DNA of 64,000 nucleotides from Vitis vinifera (GCF_030704535.1 NC_081822.1:10781001-10845000); one strand, 5' to 3'; numbered from the stretch's first letter, positions 11,657 through 23,848 are shown. Notes: generated by a model from the sequence alone, not told the origin. Translations and numbers: made by a program.

Positions 11657-13962
11657 ACCTAGATGATATTTGTTTTTTTACTTAAATCTAAGTAGAACTT
11701 AATTTAACCTTAACTCTAAATACAACTTAATAGTATTAAGTATTAAGTTGTTTATATTTTTATTATATTATTTATATTCAGTATTAAGTATTAATAAGGT
11801 AAAGGTCATGTTAAGATTGTGTTCTAATTGTTTCAAAAAGTTATTTTTAGCATTTAGCAAAAAGTCAAATATTTTGGTTTTTTTCATTTAGCAAAAAATA
11901 AGAAAAAAATTAAAACAAATCATTTAAAATATGAAAGCAAATATAATAATAAACTTTTATTATAAAGTATAGATACCTTTAATGTACATGCATAAATCAC
12001 AAATAATCCATTTTTTTTTCCTCTAATTCTATGTAGATTAGGGTTTTATATCAACAAAATGAAAAAAATTATGCACCAAAAATAAAAAGAACCTAGCTAG
12101 ACTCAACCAAGGAGAAGAAGAGAAGTTGTTGAAGATATTGATTGAGCAAATAATAGTTTATTGTCTTAAAAAAAAAAAGGTTAGAAGGATAATTTGATTG
12201 GTTTTAAGTACCCAAACATGGTAAGATTATTTCAAATGCCAACTGGCTTCATTTTGTCGTTAAGTTTTAGTTTTTATTAAAAGAAAGACCTATAGGATAA
12301 GCACATAGTTTTTATACTATAAGTTTGGATATGACCGATTTATCTAAATGTAACACCTAGGCACGAAGAAGAATTGATTAATACCATCTATTGTTTGTTG
12401 GCATTCGGTCAGGGCAGGCCGCTGTGACTATCACTCTTTCAACATTTCTTTTTTCCTTTTTTGGTAAGAAAAAATAAATAAATAAACCAACAACAACAAC
12501 AAAGGAGGACCAAAAAGAGGAAAAAGACAAAAAAAAAAAAAAGGGATTACGATTTTTGGGTGAATAGATAAGGATGGAGAAGAGGATATTTTTATTATTT
12601 TTATATTTAAATTTTACTTTGGCGGATGTGGAGAAATTTTTGGTGAAAGGTATTTAAATTTTGTTTTTCCTGCTTTGTTGACTTTCGTGAGAGCATCGAG
12701 AAGGCCGAGCATGCAAGTATGTGACTTATTAGCATGTCATCTCCAATTTATTCCAAGCCTCAGCAGCAGTATTGCACCTTGATACAAGCGGAAAAACCGA
12801 AGTTGTAACAAAGGCTCGAATGGCGTGCTAGATTAAACGATCTTCTCGCATCCATAGGCTTGGGATCAAGAGTGTTCGTTCCCGGAACCCATAAAGAAGG
12901 TTGGTAATTGGTAACCTGTGAACACCATGAAACATAGTTTTCCCCTTTCGACATTTTTTTGTGGAATTCGCGTGGTTGTGTTGTGAGAGTTGGTGTTTGA
13001 AAGAGAATATCGGTACTAACATTGATGACCATCGGAGACTCATATGACTGAGTTTACTGGAGATGCAGTGTAGGAGGAAAAGGAACCCAAGAGGGAGAGA
13101 AGAGGATCAAACGATACCATAATAGTGAAGCAATTGAAGAATGGAAAAACTGCTCTGACTTTTCATTCATCTAATCACAAGTATATACGCAGAATACAAA
13201 CATGAACGGGGAAAGCGTGTGATTTGGTTTTACATCCAAATGACAATTAATCCCTAGAATCAAGGGTGGAGTGATTCATATTAGGTACGACATAACCTGA
13301 AATGCCTCAAATTAGTTGAGGGTGGGTGGGTAGTGGCCAAAACTATTTGTAATGGGTTGGCATTATGGGACTAGTGGCTCATAAGTCATAATTCCTTGAC
13401 ATGATAACAATCCCCTTTATCGTGGACCCACCAGGGTCCATCTTCATCTTTCTTCTTTCATATGTTCTTTCCCAACTTCTCTCATCTACAAACAAATAAT
13501 GTTTTCGTATGTTTTAAGAAAAAATAATCATGGTTTTCTCTGCTTTTAACTTTTTCAGTCTACCCACCCCCAGACTAAACCTTCCATCAAAGTAGGTGAT
13601 CCATTGAATGGATCACGCCTCAATGCTTAAAATAAAATCTTTTGTATGTGTATTCATTTAATGTTATATAATTTTAGAGATCGAGACACATAGGATGGGA
13701 AATATATATTTACAAAGGTTTAGTTGGGCGGTAGCATCATGGGAGACAAGAAATGACGCTACTTATATCTGATCAAGCAGCGACAGATCATCTGCCCCTG
13801 GGTCACGCTCCATTCTTTCTTCCAGCCCAAACCAATGTCAATTTCCGGCATGTCCACTATTAAAGTCTAGTTTAACCTTTAGCTGATCCCAATTTCAACC
13901 GCAGTAGATCGTCATTTTGACTTTCGCATACCTAAACTCAGAAGGAAGACGGGAATCCGAGA
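11657..13962. other. AT-rich spacer and distal promoter of the reductase gene
   Basis: 11657-12600 is A/T-dominated low-complexity DNA. 12650-13100 is more balanced in composition and has overlapping minus-strand frames of 71-90 codons without any recognisable motif. 13100-13960 leads into the reductase promoter. No gene is supported. Confidence 0.45.
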
Positions 13963-13969
13963 ACCTACC
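13963..13969 (+). promoter_or_regulatory. AC element (ACCTACC), MYB-type site upstream of the reductase
   Basis: ACCTACC is the classical AC-I element through which R2R3-MYB factors drive phenylpropanoid and lignan genes. It stands 365 bases upstream of the ATG of a phenylpropanoid-pathway reductase, where such a site would be expected. A single 7-mer can occur by chance. Confidence 0.4.
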
Positions 13970-14227
13970 ATCTTCAGCGTCTCCAAGGACCATTTGATAA
14001 ATTCGATTTACCGAAAATAAGCGAAAGGGAGTTGTTAAACCAATGACAAACAAATCAAATTTTTTTATTCCTATTCTTGTTTTGAAAGCCTAAAGGCCCA
14101 AACCAAACACTAGAAAGCAGAATCAATTTTTCTTATTCACATTTTCTATTCCATGCTTTGATAACATGTAAGAAAACCACACCCTAAGTTTGAGGATATT
14201 CTGGTAACTTCAAGCCCACCTAGTCTC

Positions 14228-14234
14228 TATAAAT
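14228..14234 (+). promoter_or_regulatory. TATA box of the PCBER-like gene
   Basis: CTCTATAAATTGGC places TATAAAT 100 bases before the ATG at 14328. That predicts transcription from about 14260 and a leader of about 70 bases. Confidence 0.6.
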
Positions 14235-14327
14235 TGGCGCTCCCGGCATTCCTAGCTGCAAAAGACAGTTCTACCCTCTCACCCAATTCCCCCGTAAACG
14301 CCTAAGTTTGTCGTCGAGAAAATTGCA

Positions 14328-15770
14328 ATGGCCGAGAAAAGCAAGATTCTGATCATCGGAGGAACAGGGTACATCGGAAAGTTCGTGGTCCAAGCCAGTG
14401 CAAAATCCGGCCATCCCACCTTCGCTCTCGTCAGAGAAAGCACAATTGCCGATCCTGTTAAGGGAAAACTCATCCAGGAGTTCAAGAACTCCGGCGTCAC
14501 CTTGCTCCACGTATGTTGTCTCTCACTCTCTCTCTCACTGTATATGAAACCTATGAAGATTCAAACATGAGTGAATCATTGTGAGCAGGGAGACTTGTAC
14601 GACCACGATAGCTTGGTGAAGGCGATAAAGCAAGTGGATGTGGTGATATCTACAGTAGGATTCATGCAGTTAGCTGATCAGGTGAAGATCATTGCTGCCA
14701 TCAAGGAAGCCGGGAATGTTAAGGTTGGTTTCACCCCCTCTCTGCCATCAGTTACCATGTCCATTATTCTTCTATAAGTCGTCTTATGATTGTTTTAAAT
14801 TATTCAGAGATTCTTACCTTCAGAATTTGGAAACGATGTGGATCGTGTTAATGCGGTTGAACCAGCAAAATCCGCGTTTGCAGCAAAGGTTCAAATGCGC
14901 AGGGCCATCGAGGCTGAAGGGATTCCCTACACCTTTGTAGTGGCCAACTGCTTTGCAGGCTATTTTCTCCCTACATTGGTCCAGCCAGGCGTTTCTGCTC
15001 CTCCCAGAGACAAAGTCATCATATTAGGGGACGGAAATCCAAAGGGTAATTTACACTCCCCAGAAAAAAAAAAAAATAAATAAACAAACTCATTCAAAAG
15101 GGTTCTCTTCTAATATAACCTGATCATGGTTGAACCAAACAGGACCTTTTTGCAGTGGTGTATCTTGTGGATACCTAACATTGAGAAGGAAATTTGGCTT
15201 AGCCCAGCTTTTCTATTGCCCCAATGACACGAAATATTAACGGTTTCCTTTTCTTTTCCATACGTAATTGCCCTTCTGCATTTGTGTCTACAGCATGCTT
15301 TAACAGGGAAGATGATATTGGAACCTACACCATCAAAGCTGTGGATGACCCAAGGACATTGAACAAGATCCTCTACATCAAACCTCCCAACAGCACACTC
15401 TCATTTAATGAGCTTGTTTCCTTATGGGAGAGTAAGATTGGCAAAACCCTTGAAAAGGTTTATGTTCCAGAGGAGCAAGTTCTGAAGGACATTCAAGGTC
15501 AGCATGAAAACCTTGGAAAATTTTGCATACTAGTATAATCAAAACGCATCATCAAATTTGCAATGTGGTTCTGACTGGTTAATGTTTTATCCCATTCTTG
15601 CAGAGGCCCCAATGCCGATTAATGTTTTCTTATCGATCCAGCACTCTGTTTTTGTGAACGGAGACCAAACTAACTTTGAGATAGAGCCCTCTTTCGGGGT
15701 GGAAGCTTCTGAGCTTTATCCTGACGTCAAATACTGCACTGTGGATGAATATCTCAGTGCGTTTGTCTGA
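14328..15770 (+). CDS. Phenylcoumaran benzylic ether reductase / isoflavone reductase-like protein
   Basis: NADPH-dependent cytosolic reductase of the PIP family, which reduces the benzylic ether of phenylcoumaran lignans such as dehydrodiconiferyl alcohol. Exons: 14328-14510, 14589-14723, 14808-15045, 15294-15497, 15604-15770; 308 residues, exactly the usual length. The NADPH-binding GGTGYIG loop is at residues 11-17, RFLPSEFG at 107-114, the conserved catalytic Lys in the AAKVQ context at 133, and the usual C-terminus YCTVDEYLSAFV is present. The loop VGFMQLADQ has Phe where many relatives have His. The family also includes pinoresinol-lariciresinol reductases, isoflavone reductases and eugenol synthases; overall wording and length favour PCBER, but substrate cannot be fixed from sequence alone. 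AATAAA lies at 16014. A copy of the last exon lies downstream at 16668-16842. Confidence 0.92.
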
Positions 15771-16667
15771 GAGATTCAAACCCTTCTCTTATTATTGAAG
15801 TTAAGCAATAATCACGAAGTTAATGGCAGAGGTGGGTTGAGGAGTCTTTCGGATCATTAATTTGCCTCTCGTTTTCCTTCCACACAATGATATGATATGA
15901 TATGATGCTGCTGCGGTTCCATATTAATGGCCTCAGTGAAGGTCCAGAGAAACTATGACTTGTATCAGACTCTGTTAATGTAATCCTTTTCCCTTTCCTT
16001 ATACGTATGGTAAAATAAATACAAAAGCTTCTATCCACCTTCTTTTCTCTTCCATTGAAAATAAATTTCGAAAATTGATACAATATTTGGTAATTAAATT
16101 TATTAAATTATCGAAAATCAATTGATGAAATTTGATAAAAATTCATAAAAATAATAAAACAAATTTCTCATAAAACAATGTATGCATGATAAAGATTATG
16201 ATATATGACAATAATATAATGCGTACAGATAAGAAATATGAATTTTAAAAATATACTTCAAATTTAGCATAAAAGGACATAGATGTAGACAATATTGGTA
16301 CTACAGACATGGACTATGCATTAACCACAAACATATCGTGCCTCTTTTTGGCTTTCATCAACGCATATATTGAGCCAATATCTCTTACAACATCCGTGAG
16401 CAGACCATATATATATATATATATATGATCCTTAGGGTTGGATACATCTCCGAATTTGAGGAAGATTGTGATGCTTTTGGAATGTATTAAAAAATTGATG
16501 ATATTTAATTTGGTTTGCTCTGCCCATTCATTCTACATTATGATGCATTCATAAATCTTTTCGCTTTAAATGTTCACATAAATTTGCATTTTCTTGTACT
16601 CCATATAAAAATAATTATGCTTTTATCTAATACAAAATAGAAGCCTTTTATCCCTGATGTGGTTTTG
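15771..16667. other. 3' flank of the PCBER-like gene
   Basis: The 3' UTR has a polyadenylation signal at 16014-16019. It is followed by A/T-rich spacer with an (AT)n run near 16408-16426. No gene is seen. Confidence 0.5.
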
Positions 16668-16842
16668 ATGTGGTTCTCACTGGCTGAATTTTATCCCATT
16701 CTTGTAGATGCCCCAATTCCAATCAATTTTTTTTATGTCAATCCAGCACTCTGTTTTTGTGAAGGGAGATCAAACCAACTTTGAGATAGAGCCCTCATCC
16801 GGGGTGAGGCTGCTGAGCTCTATCCCTGATGTCAAATACTGC
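16668..16842 (+). pseudogene. Stray copy of the PCBER last intron end and exon 5
   Basis: About 175 bases match 15563-15739, covering the end of intron 4, its acceptor and most of exon 5. Shared blocks include CCAGCACTCTGTTTTTGTGA and ACTTTGAGATAGAGCCCTC. The acceptor is still AG, but the exon carries small length changes, the match stops before the stop codon, and exons 1-4 are missing. It is therefore the remnant of a tandem duplication of the reductase gene, or a partial duplication of its 3' end. It cannot make a protein by itself. Confidence 0.85.
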
Positions 16843-17721
16843 TCAAAGTTGTTCATTTTGCAGTCTCGGTTCATGATTCCAATGGACATATGTGGTTGAT
16901 TTTGGGAGGATTTCGCTGTTAGAGATATTGGGCCTCTTCAGTACTAATGAGAGCATGTTGAGGTGCAAGAGTTTCAAATTCTTGTGGGGGTATTGCCCAC
17001 ATTGAAACTAAGGTTGGGGATGGGTTGTGGGGCGATGTACATCAAAATATGTGCCCTGAATAATGTTCATTTTAAGGAGCGACAGAGACACGTATTTGAG
17101 TGTCAATTCCGGTGAAGCCCACCCCAATCCTAACCCTGTGCACGTACCAGCTCCCTTCCTTGGCCAATAAGAGTGCATTCCATCATTACATAACCGGTTA
17201 TTATGATGTCATAGAAATTACACACCACAACTACCCGTAGAAGGAAGCCTAAATTATGTTTCTGATCAGCAGAACAGAAGAGTTGATATATGAACCAGAA
17301 CCAGAAGGATTTTCTGCCGTGGTTTTGGTACATGCCACAGTATCTGAAACAGGATTATCTCCCAGTGGGTGGCCAGTGAATCTGAGGGTTACTAATGCAA
17401 ATTTCTTTTTAACAAAATAACAGCATCAACACAACAACAACAACGATAATAATATGACCCTTTTAAAATGCCTCTTTAAGGTTTGAACTGACATGGAACA
17501 GAAATTTTCTTAAGCGCTTTCTCAAATGAAGAGGAACCTCATCCTTTAGTATCCTTTTATTTCATCTTTCCTGCAAGTATCTGTAGCTGTTGACATATTT
17601 ACAATCTTTCAATCATTTCTTAAGCCCCTCTTTCCATATATTGCTTGAGTGAATTGGTTTCAACAAATCCCGGGGATATTTTTTTTATAAATTCGTAAAC
17701 AAGCATGGCCTTGACACCTCC
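16843..17721. other. Spacer downstream of the PCBER fragment
   Basis: No coding frame with family resemblance. The segment carries the expected 3' flank of the minus-strand Ala-Pro protein gene at its right end, but I see no clear polyadenylation signal in that direction close to the stop. Confidence 0.4.
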
Positions 17722-18193
17722 TCATGCTCTCTGGAATCTTGGTCTTTGTGTTGGAAAGCCTTCCAGGAAAGCATTTTCCCCATCCCCTAGTTCTGGTGCC
17801 AGCACCGGCGCTGGGGCAGGTGCTGGCGCAGGTGCTGGTGCTGGTGCTGGTGCTGGTGCTGGTGCTGGTGCTGGTGCCGGGGCCGGAGCTACTGGTGTGC
17901 TTCTGCTATGTTTATCTAAGTAGCCCATCATTCTCCGAGCCTTCAATCCGTCGCTTTCCTCACCTAAAAAACCATAGAACCAAATGGGTTAGAAGTTCCA
18001 TTCACTATAATGAAAAAGCGGGATCACACTTCAACCTAAAAAGAAGCTATGGGAAAGGATATTCATCTCTATATCACTTACCTTTGAAATCGAAGTTGGG
18101 TTTGGCAGAGGCGGACAAGTGAACGAGTGTAGGAGTAATGATTGTAAGGAAAGCCCAGAAGCAGAATATGAGAACGAAGGTTCTCCCATTCAT
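17722..18193 (-). CDS. Small secreted protein with an (Ala-Pro)14 tract, AGP-like
   Basis: Two exons, 18193-18082 and 17963-17722, give 117 residues. Exon 1 ends at a consensus donor (AAAG|GTAAGT) and exon 2 follows a TTTTTTAG acceptor, in phase. Residues 1-30 ([20 protein letters not shown] and on) form a basic-start, strongly hydrophobic signal peptide. A short charged part follows with [13 protein letters not shown] at about 43-55, then STPV, fourteen Ala-Pro dipeptides, and a 27-residue tail containing [14 protein letters not shown]. Non-contiguous Pro in Ala-Pro repeats is the known signal for prolyl hydroxylation and arabinogalactan addition, so a cell-wall AGP-like product is the inference. 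There is no GPI-anchor signal and no cysteine after the signal peptide. The KARRMMG segment resembles a processing site of peptide precursors, but I cannot match it to a known peptide family. The gene is predicted only from structure; expression is unproven. Confidence 0.65.
17806..17889. repeat. Hexanucleotide repeat coding for Ala-Pro
   Basis: About fourteen GGTGCT-type units on the plus strand (AGCACC on the coding minus strand). The central units at 17830-17876 are perfect and the outer ones carry synonymous changes such as GGGGCA and GGCGCA. Every change seen keeps Ala-Pro in the minus-strand frame, which supports that strand as the coding one. Confidence 0.9.
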
Positions 18194-19473
18194 CTGATAA
18201 AGCAGTGTGTTCAGAAGGAAGCTTGTTTGGAGGTTTTTATGCAGAAGAGGAGTTAGACATTAAACAACTTAGCTGGCCATGCTTGGGAGACGTGTTAATA
18301 TAAAACTCGAACCACTGCCCAATTTGATATTTTCTTTTTCTTTCAATAAGCAAGTCAATATTTAAGAATATGGGTTTTGTAAATTTTGCTGTTCAGTAGT
18401 TGGAGAGTTGTTATACCAATTAGGTGTATGATTAGGATTCCATCTGGCATCTCGCATCCTAGTCAAAACGCATGTTACAGTACAACTTTAAAAACATCCC
18501 TCGCTTGCTATTCTACTCGAGCGGATGGTGATGACATTGGTATGGTCCCGAGCACTTGGTCATAAAAGAACCATTTATTTTGATGGCTCTGACTGCTTCT
18601 ACCCCTTCCAACTTTGAACAGATCAATTCACTGGTCTGAATGGCAAATTGACCGCTATGTTTTGAGTGTCACCTGTTCAATTTGAATCAAGAACAGTAAT
18701 TTATAATTTCAAATTAGGCCTTTCAATCTGGAACATCCACTACAATTCTGGCATCTTGAAAGCATGACATTTCAAATTAGGCCTGGCTTGGATTTATCAA
18801 TGCTTGTTTATTCCATATCCCGAAAATCCGGATAAAAAATGAATTAGAATTCAGAAATAGAATTTGGTTTATTTCTATTTAAATATATGTTATATATATT
18901 ATATAATATTATATATTATATTATTTTACTATATTATTTTTACTGTTCCTTGGAAGGGTGACACACAGGCCCTCGGTTTGATCTATTCCATACTTGGTTG
19001 TGACCATTGATCATCCATAACACTTTCTGCTATGTTGCTAGTAATAGATGGCAAGAGAGATGAATCCATCAATGGATACCCACGACAGGGTTGAGGTCTG
19101 AGAGCTGGGGGTGTAAGTGGTAGAAATGCGACAGATTGTTCCACTTCCACATGCCCACTGAATCCAGACAGTAAGAACCATCCATCTTTTTAAAGTATGT
19201 CAATGGCAAGAGAAAAAGCAATCCCATAAGATGCCTACTGATCATCCAAAAGATTTGTTCCCAAAAAATACAATAGAATAAAACAAAATAACATATCAAA
19301 GGTAATTTAGAAATGTAAGAATCCAAAGTCGTCATGCAGATTACATTCAATGGCAAAATAGAATCTTCAACATTTACGTGTGTTTATATGTTCCATCAAA
19401 AAAAGGCTGAAAGCATGAAATCATTAAGGCCGAAGTTTCTTCCTTTTCCCCTAAGTTGTGATGTGGCCAAGCT
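18194..19473. other. Promoter side of the Ala-Pro protein gene and 3' flank of RER1
   Basis: On the minus strand a weak TTTATATT lies near 18296-18304, about 105 bases upstream of the Ala-Pro gene start. An AT-only stretch occupies 18880-18940. The RER1 3' UTR must lie just left of 19474. No other gene is seen. Confidence 0.4.
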
Positions 19474-22400
19474 TCAGTCCCTTGGTAATCCCCTGCTACT
19501 TGCAGCAGACTTCTTCCCAGTATACCTCTGTCAAAATCCAAAGACACAAGTTACACATTTCACTTGCAGAATTCATGAAACAACCACCAAACCCACCCAG
19601 TAAATCACAGATTCAGTGGCAAAATATACTGTGCTTTGAAGTTCTTACCTGCTTTCCAATGCTGAATGGGACATATTTGTACTTAATCATGTGCATGATT
19701 TGTCGCTTCATGGTGAGGACAAATAGAACAATCCAATAGCAGAGTAGTATGGGCCAGAAAACAGGGACGTCGAATACAGAAAAGAAGGTCATCAGAAAGG
19801 CCACACAGAAAGCTTTGGTAATGGAATACCTGAAACCATGAAAAAAAGGGAACAGCTTATTTTTGTGCACAGATTATCTTACATGAATCATATCAACAAC
19901 AACAGAAGCTATCCTTCCCCCCCTCCCCTTTGTTGGGCTAACACCCTTTTCATCAATTAATCTCCCTAACCACACAAGTTTTGAGAGCTTTTTGTCGGAA
20001 AGCGATCCTAAATTGTCTGAGCTCAGACGAATAAGTTCATGTTTAGTTGATAGAAATATCTCCTTCTGAAGCTGTAAGAACTTGTGTGAACTTGAAAATA
20101 GGATCAGATAACTCTTGAACCAAAGAAACAAAATAACAAAATGAATAACTAATTATAATGAAGATAGAGATGCATTAGTTCATCACATTATGTGTAATAA
20201 TGACCAAGGTAGAGATTCATTAGTTCATTACATTATGTGTAATAAACCAGAGAATAGTTCCATCTTATTGAAACTCAGAAAAAATCTCAAAAGAAGGGCA
20301 AGTGATTATGATTTCATAAGTACCAAAAAAGATCAAAACATATTGAAGAAAACTGCCATCAACTCCAAAACTTGCCTAACAAATCAACCCAATTCCACTA
20401 CCATATAGAACCATGTCTTTTATTAGATAATGATGCTTTAAAAAATTTTCATGACCATTTATGCATTAGCTATTACTTATCAAAAAAAAATTATGCCATT
20501 TTCTATCACTCAAAGATAATACTTTAAATAGTTCTTTTATTTATTAGAAACATTAGACAATAACATGGAAGTTGAAAACACATTTAGTACTAAATGATGA
20601 TCTATTTAATTTGGATGTATTCGATGATATAAAAAGAAAATATGCATGAATAGTTATTTTTTTGTTTATAAGTTTATATTTGTCTTGTATCTAATTATTA
20701 TAGAAAAGATATAAAAAATCATTAAGAAAATTATCACGAAAGTTTTTATATTTTCAACAAATTAAATGAAATTTAACAACAAGATAATTAAATTTACTTA
20801 TTTATTATAATAGTAGTTTAGTATTCCATTTTTAACTACTAAGTTAGCCTAGTGGTGTGGGAAGATTTTTATACTTTGTTATAACTGTAGTTTAACATTT
20901 CATTTTTAATTGCAGAAGAAGAATATTGGCTAAAGCATAAGATATTAGGAAACCTAAGCTTCTTTCACTTACAAAAGTTATATCCTAAACTGAGCATCAA
21001 TTTTAATCATTCTAAACTCAATTGTGAAGTATGTGAGTCGGCAAAAAGTCATTGTGTTCCCTATCCTTTAAGTAATAAAAAGGTGAAAGTCCATTCTCTA
21101 GTATTCATACTGATGTTTGGGGACCCTCATGGATAACTTGTCCCTTTGAAGCTAGATGGTTTATTAGTTTTATTTATGACTTCAATAGGATTACATGGGT
21201 ATACCCACTAAAGGAAAAATCTGAAATCATTCCCACTCTCAAATATTTTTAAACAATGACCTAAAATCAATTTTGTGCACAGGTGAAGCAGATTAGATCT
21301 GATATAGAGGAGAGCATTTCAATGAGAATCTTCATGCTCTTCACACAAAAAGGTACTATTCATCAACCTACTTGTATTAATACTCCCCAACAAAATGGGG
21401 TGACAGAACAAAAGAACAGGCATTTGTTAAAGGTAGCTTGGGCACTTATGTTTGCTAGGAATAATTCTAAACAATTTGAGGGAGATGCTATCCTTGCGGC
21501 AGCCTACTTAGTAAATAGAATGCCTTCAAAAGTCCTTGACTCAAAAACTCCTATTGGAACCTTGGAACAATATATTTCTCATATATTATGTCTTGGATCT
21601 CACTGGCTCGAAAAGTTTTTTGGCTGTACTGCTTTTATTCATATCCCAAGCAAAGACCCATCTAAACTTGACCATAAAGCCATTAAATGTATTTTCTTAG
21701 GGTACTATCCAACTCAAAAAGGCTACAAATATTATCACCAACCTTCTTGAAAAAAAAGTTTGTTACAGTGGATGCTAATTTCTTTGAAAAGCAGTTATAT
21801 GAATACAAAATTTATCCTCAGGGGAAGAAATGACAATTGGAAGATCAATCTCAAGCTTGGTGGGTACCTTTGCCAATGCCAACTTGGGAAAATGAGAAAA
21901 TAGAGGGAGAAAATGAAATAAGGGTTGAGCTGCAGAGAGATATTGGTGTCATACGTCAACCTGCCAAATGTAATTCAGAGCTGCTTCTCTACTCAAGAAA
22001 ACGCCTGGGAACTAGGTCAGAACAAGGCCCAATCTCTCTCCATACACAATCAGTCGTCAACTCTAGAAGAAGGTATGTCTTCTATTCCTCCTGGTCCTAC
22101 TCTCTTTAGGCCTTCCAACACCACTCAAGTGTTTAATACTGACCTGGACATTCCTATCGTCATTCAAACTGGTGTTAGGAATTGTACCCAGCATCCACGG
22201 TGCAATTTTGTGTTTTTTTTTTTCTTTTTGATAGGCAAAAAAGATTTATATATATAGAAACTATCCAATGTTGTGTTTTATCACAGGATAAACAGAAAAT
22301 ATAAGGTTTTCACCACTCATTTGATCTCGAGTTCAGTTCCCAAAAATATGCAAGAAGTACATGCTGATCCTAAGTGGAAGGAAGCTATAAATGAAGTAAT

Positions 22401-23848
22401 GAAAACTCAATAAAATAATGACACATGGGACATAGTTAATTTGCCTAATGGGAAGCACCCAATTGGATGTAAGTAGGTGTATACCATCAAATATAAGGCT
22501 AACGGTGTTGTGGAAAGCACTTAACAGGTGTACACAAACCTACAGGATTGACTATCAGGAAACTTTTACACCTGTTGCAAAGATGAACTTTATCAAAATC
22601 CTACTATCTCTTGTCACAAACTAGACTGGCCACTTCAACAATGGAAAGATATGTAAGCTGAAAAAATCATTATATGGGTGGAAACAATCTTCAAGGGCAT
22701 GATTTGAAGGATTTGTTCAATCTCTTGTCAAATTTGGATACCAGCAAAGCAAGGGAGCCCCTACTTTGTTCATCAAACAATCATCTTAAAAGAGGATGGC
22801 TATACTTTTTGTCTATGTTGACAATATCAGTCACAGGAGATGACTTAGAGGAGATACAGAAATTAAAAGAGAAATTGGTCAATGAATTTGAGATCAAAGA
22901 TTTGAGAAATCTCAGGTATTTCCTCTCTCTCTATATATATACATAAACAAAAGAGGGATCCCCAAATTAATGCTATTGCAGTTTAAAACCCATAAACCTC
23001 CATAGGCCACTAAATTCAGAAATTCGTTTATCAAGCCAAAGTGCATATGCAGGGAGTAATTCAAGTAGTTTATTTCATAGTACACATACAAAAACTCCTT
23101 GATAAATTGCACAGGAGCGAGCAAAGAGCCAGTTAGCCAAATAAATTACAAGTATGCATTCTTATCAGTATCATATTCCATCCAATCTAAGACATTGGCT
23201 TCTCCTGTGGCTCTCCTCATGCATCCAATGGCAAGTTAAGAAACAGCAAGGAAGATAAAATGTAAATGCAAAAGAAGAAAAGAGAAAATATAGCCATTAT
23301 GAAAGCACAACAAGTTAGTAACACATTTCAAGTAGCATAAAGCATAGAATTCTTGTGCAAAGATCTGCAACATTGTTGAAACTAAGCTACAAAATTGACA
23401 CTTTCAGATTATAACAAATAATTAAATGGAAGTTCATGCAATAAAAGAAGAACCATGAATAATCAATGTAAGTTTCTACAGAAGTAAAGTCTGGTTACCA
23501 AAACTTGAACTCGGGGAGGCGGCGAATGAAAGGCTTAAATTCATCTGAGCCTTTTGTTGGTAATGAAGCTCCATCCAAGACTTCAAGCTCTGGATCGACC
23601 TTTGGTGACAGAAACCCAATCAACAGATTCAAGATATATATTCCAAGGCCATATGATACAATGTAGAACCCTTGAACATAGTAAACCCGTAAGACATAAA
23701 TTGCTGCAACAGCAAGAGTTCCGAGCCACCTATGGACTGGATGAGGAGTTGATTTATCCAAATAATGCTGAAATGCCCTCGAAAAGTCATTTTTCCACTT
23801 GGCAAGAGGGGCCACCGTGGAGGCGGCATCACCCTCAACTCTCTCCAT
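19474..23848 (-). CDS. RER1 family Golgi-to-ER retrieval receptor
   Basis: RER1 cycles between cis-Golgi and ER and returns membrane proteins to the ER through COPI. Coding exons on the minus strand are 23848-23499, 19829-19649 and 19527-19474; 194 residues, the normal length. Family landmarks are the N-terminal [19 protein letters not shown], the four hydrophobic segments in two hairpins (about residues 42-62, 64-84, 122-142 and 145-165), the invariant [15 protein letters not shown] spanning the first splice junction, and a basic C-terminal tail beginning RYTGKKSAA, where the COPI-type lysines lie. The first coding intron is 3.7 kb and holds a Ty1/copia fossil. Upstream, a donor GGAG|GTGAGC at 24405 and an acceptor at 23870 suggest an intron inside the 5' UTR. 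Telo-box words (AAACCCTAA) occur in that leader region on both strands. Confidence 0.93.
20165..20254. repeat. Tandem duplication, ~48 bp unit
   Basis: Two adjacent copies of a segment containing CATTAGTTCATxACATTATG, starting near 20165 and 20213, inside RER1 intron 1. The copies differ at a few bases, so the duplication is fairly recent. Confidence 0.8.
20880..22945 (+). mobile_element. Ty1/copia LTR-retrotransposon fossil
   Basis: Degraded pol-derived sequence lying antisense to RER1 inside its first coding intron. In order there are a GAG-pre-integrase zinc-finger-like stretch (about 20925-21060), integrase core sequence (about 21100-21740, with the typical [16 protein letters not shown]), and reverse-transcriptase fragments (about 22330-22940). 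It is broken in many places and is not functional. I recognise no LTRs or target duplication, so its true ends and age cannot be given beyond 'old'. A small T-rich segment at about 22208-22258 looks like a later insertion into it. Confidence 0.85.

Noticed and set aside
12760-13043. Minus-strand frames of 90 and 71 codons
   Set aside because: They overlap in different frames, have no motif, and neither joins to further exons.
17724-18122. Plus-strand frame of 132 codons with a long Leu-Val repeat
   Set aside because: It is the shadow of the Ala-Pro repeat. Third-base changes in the repeat are silent only in the minus-strand Ala-Pro frame, and the minus strand has the signal peptide and splice sites.
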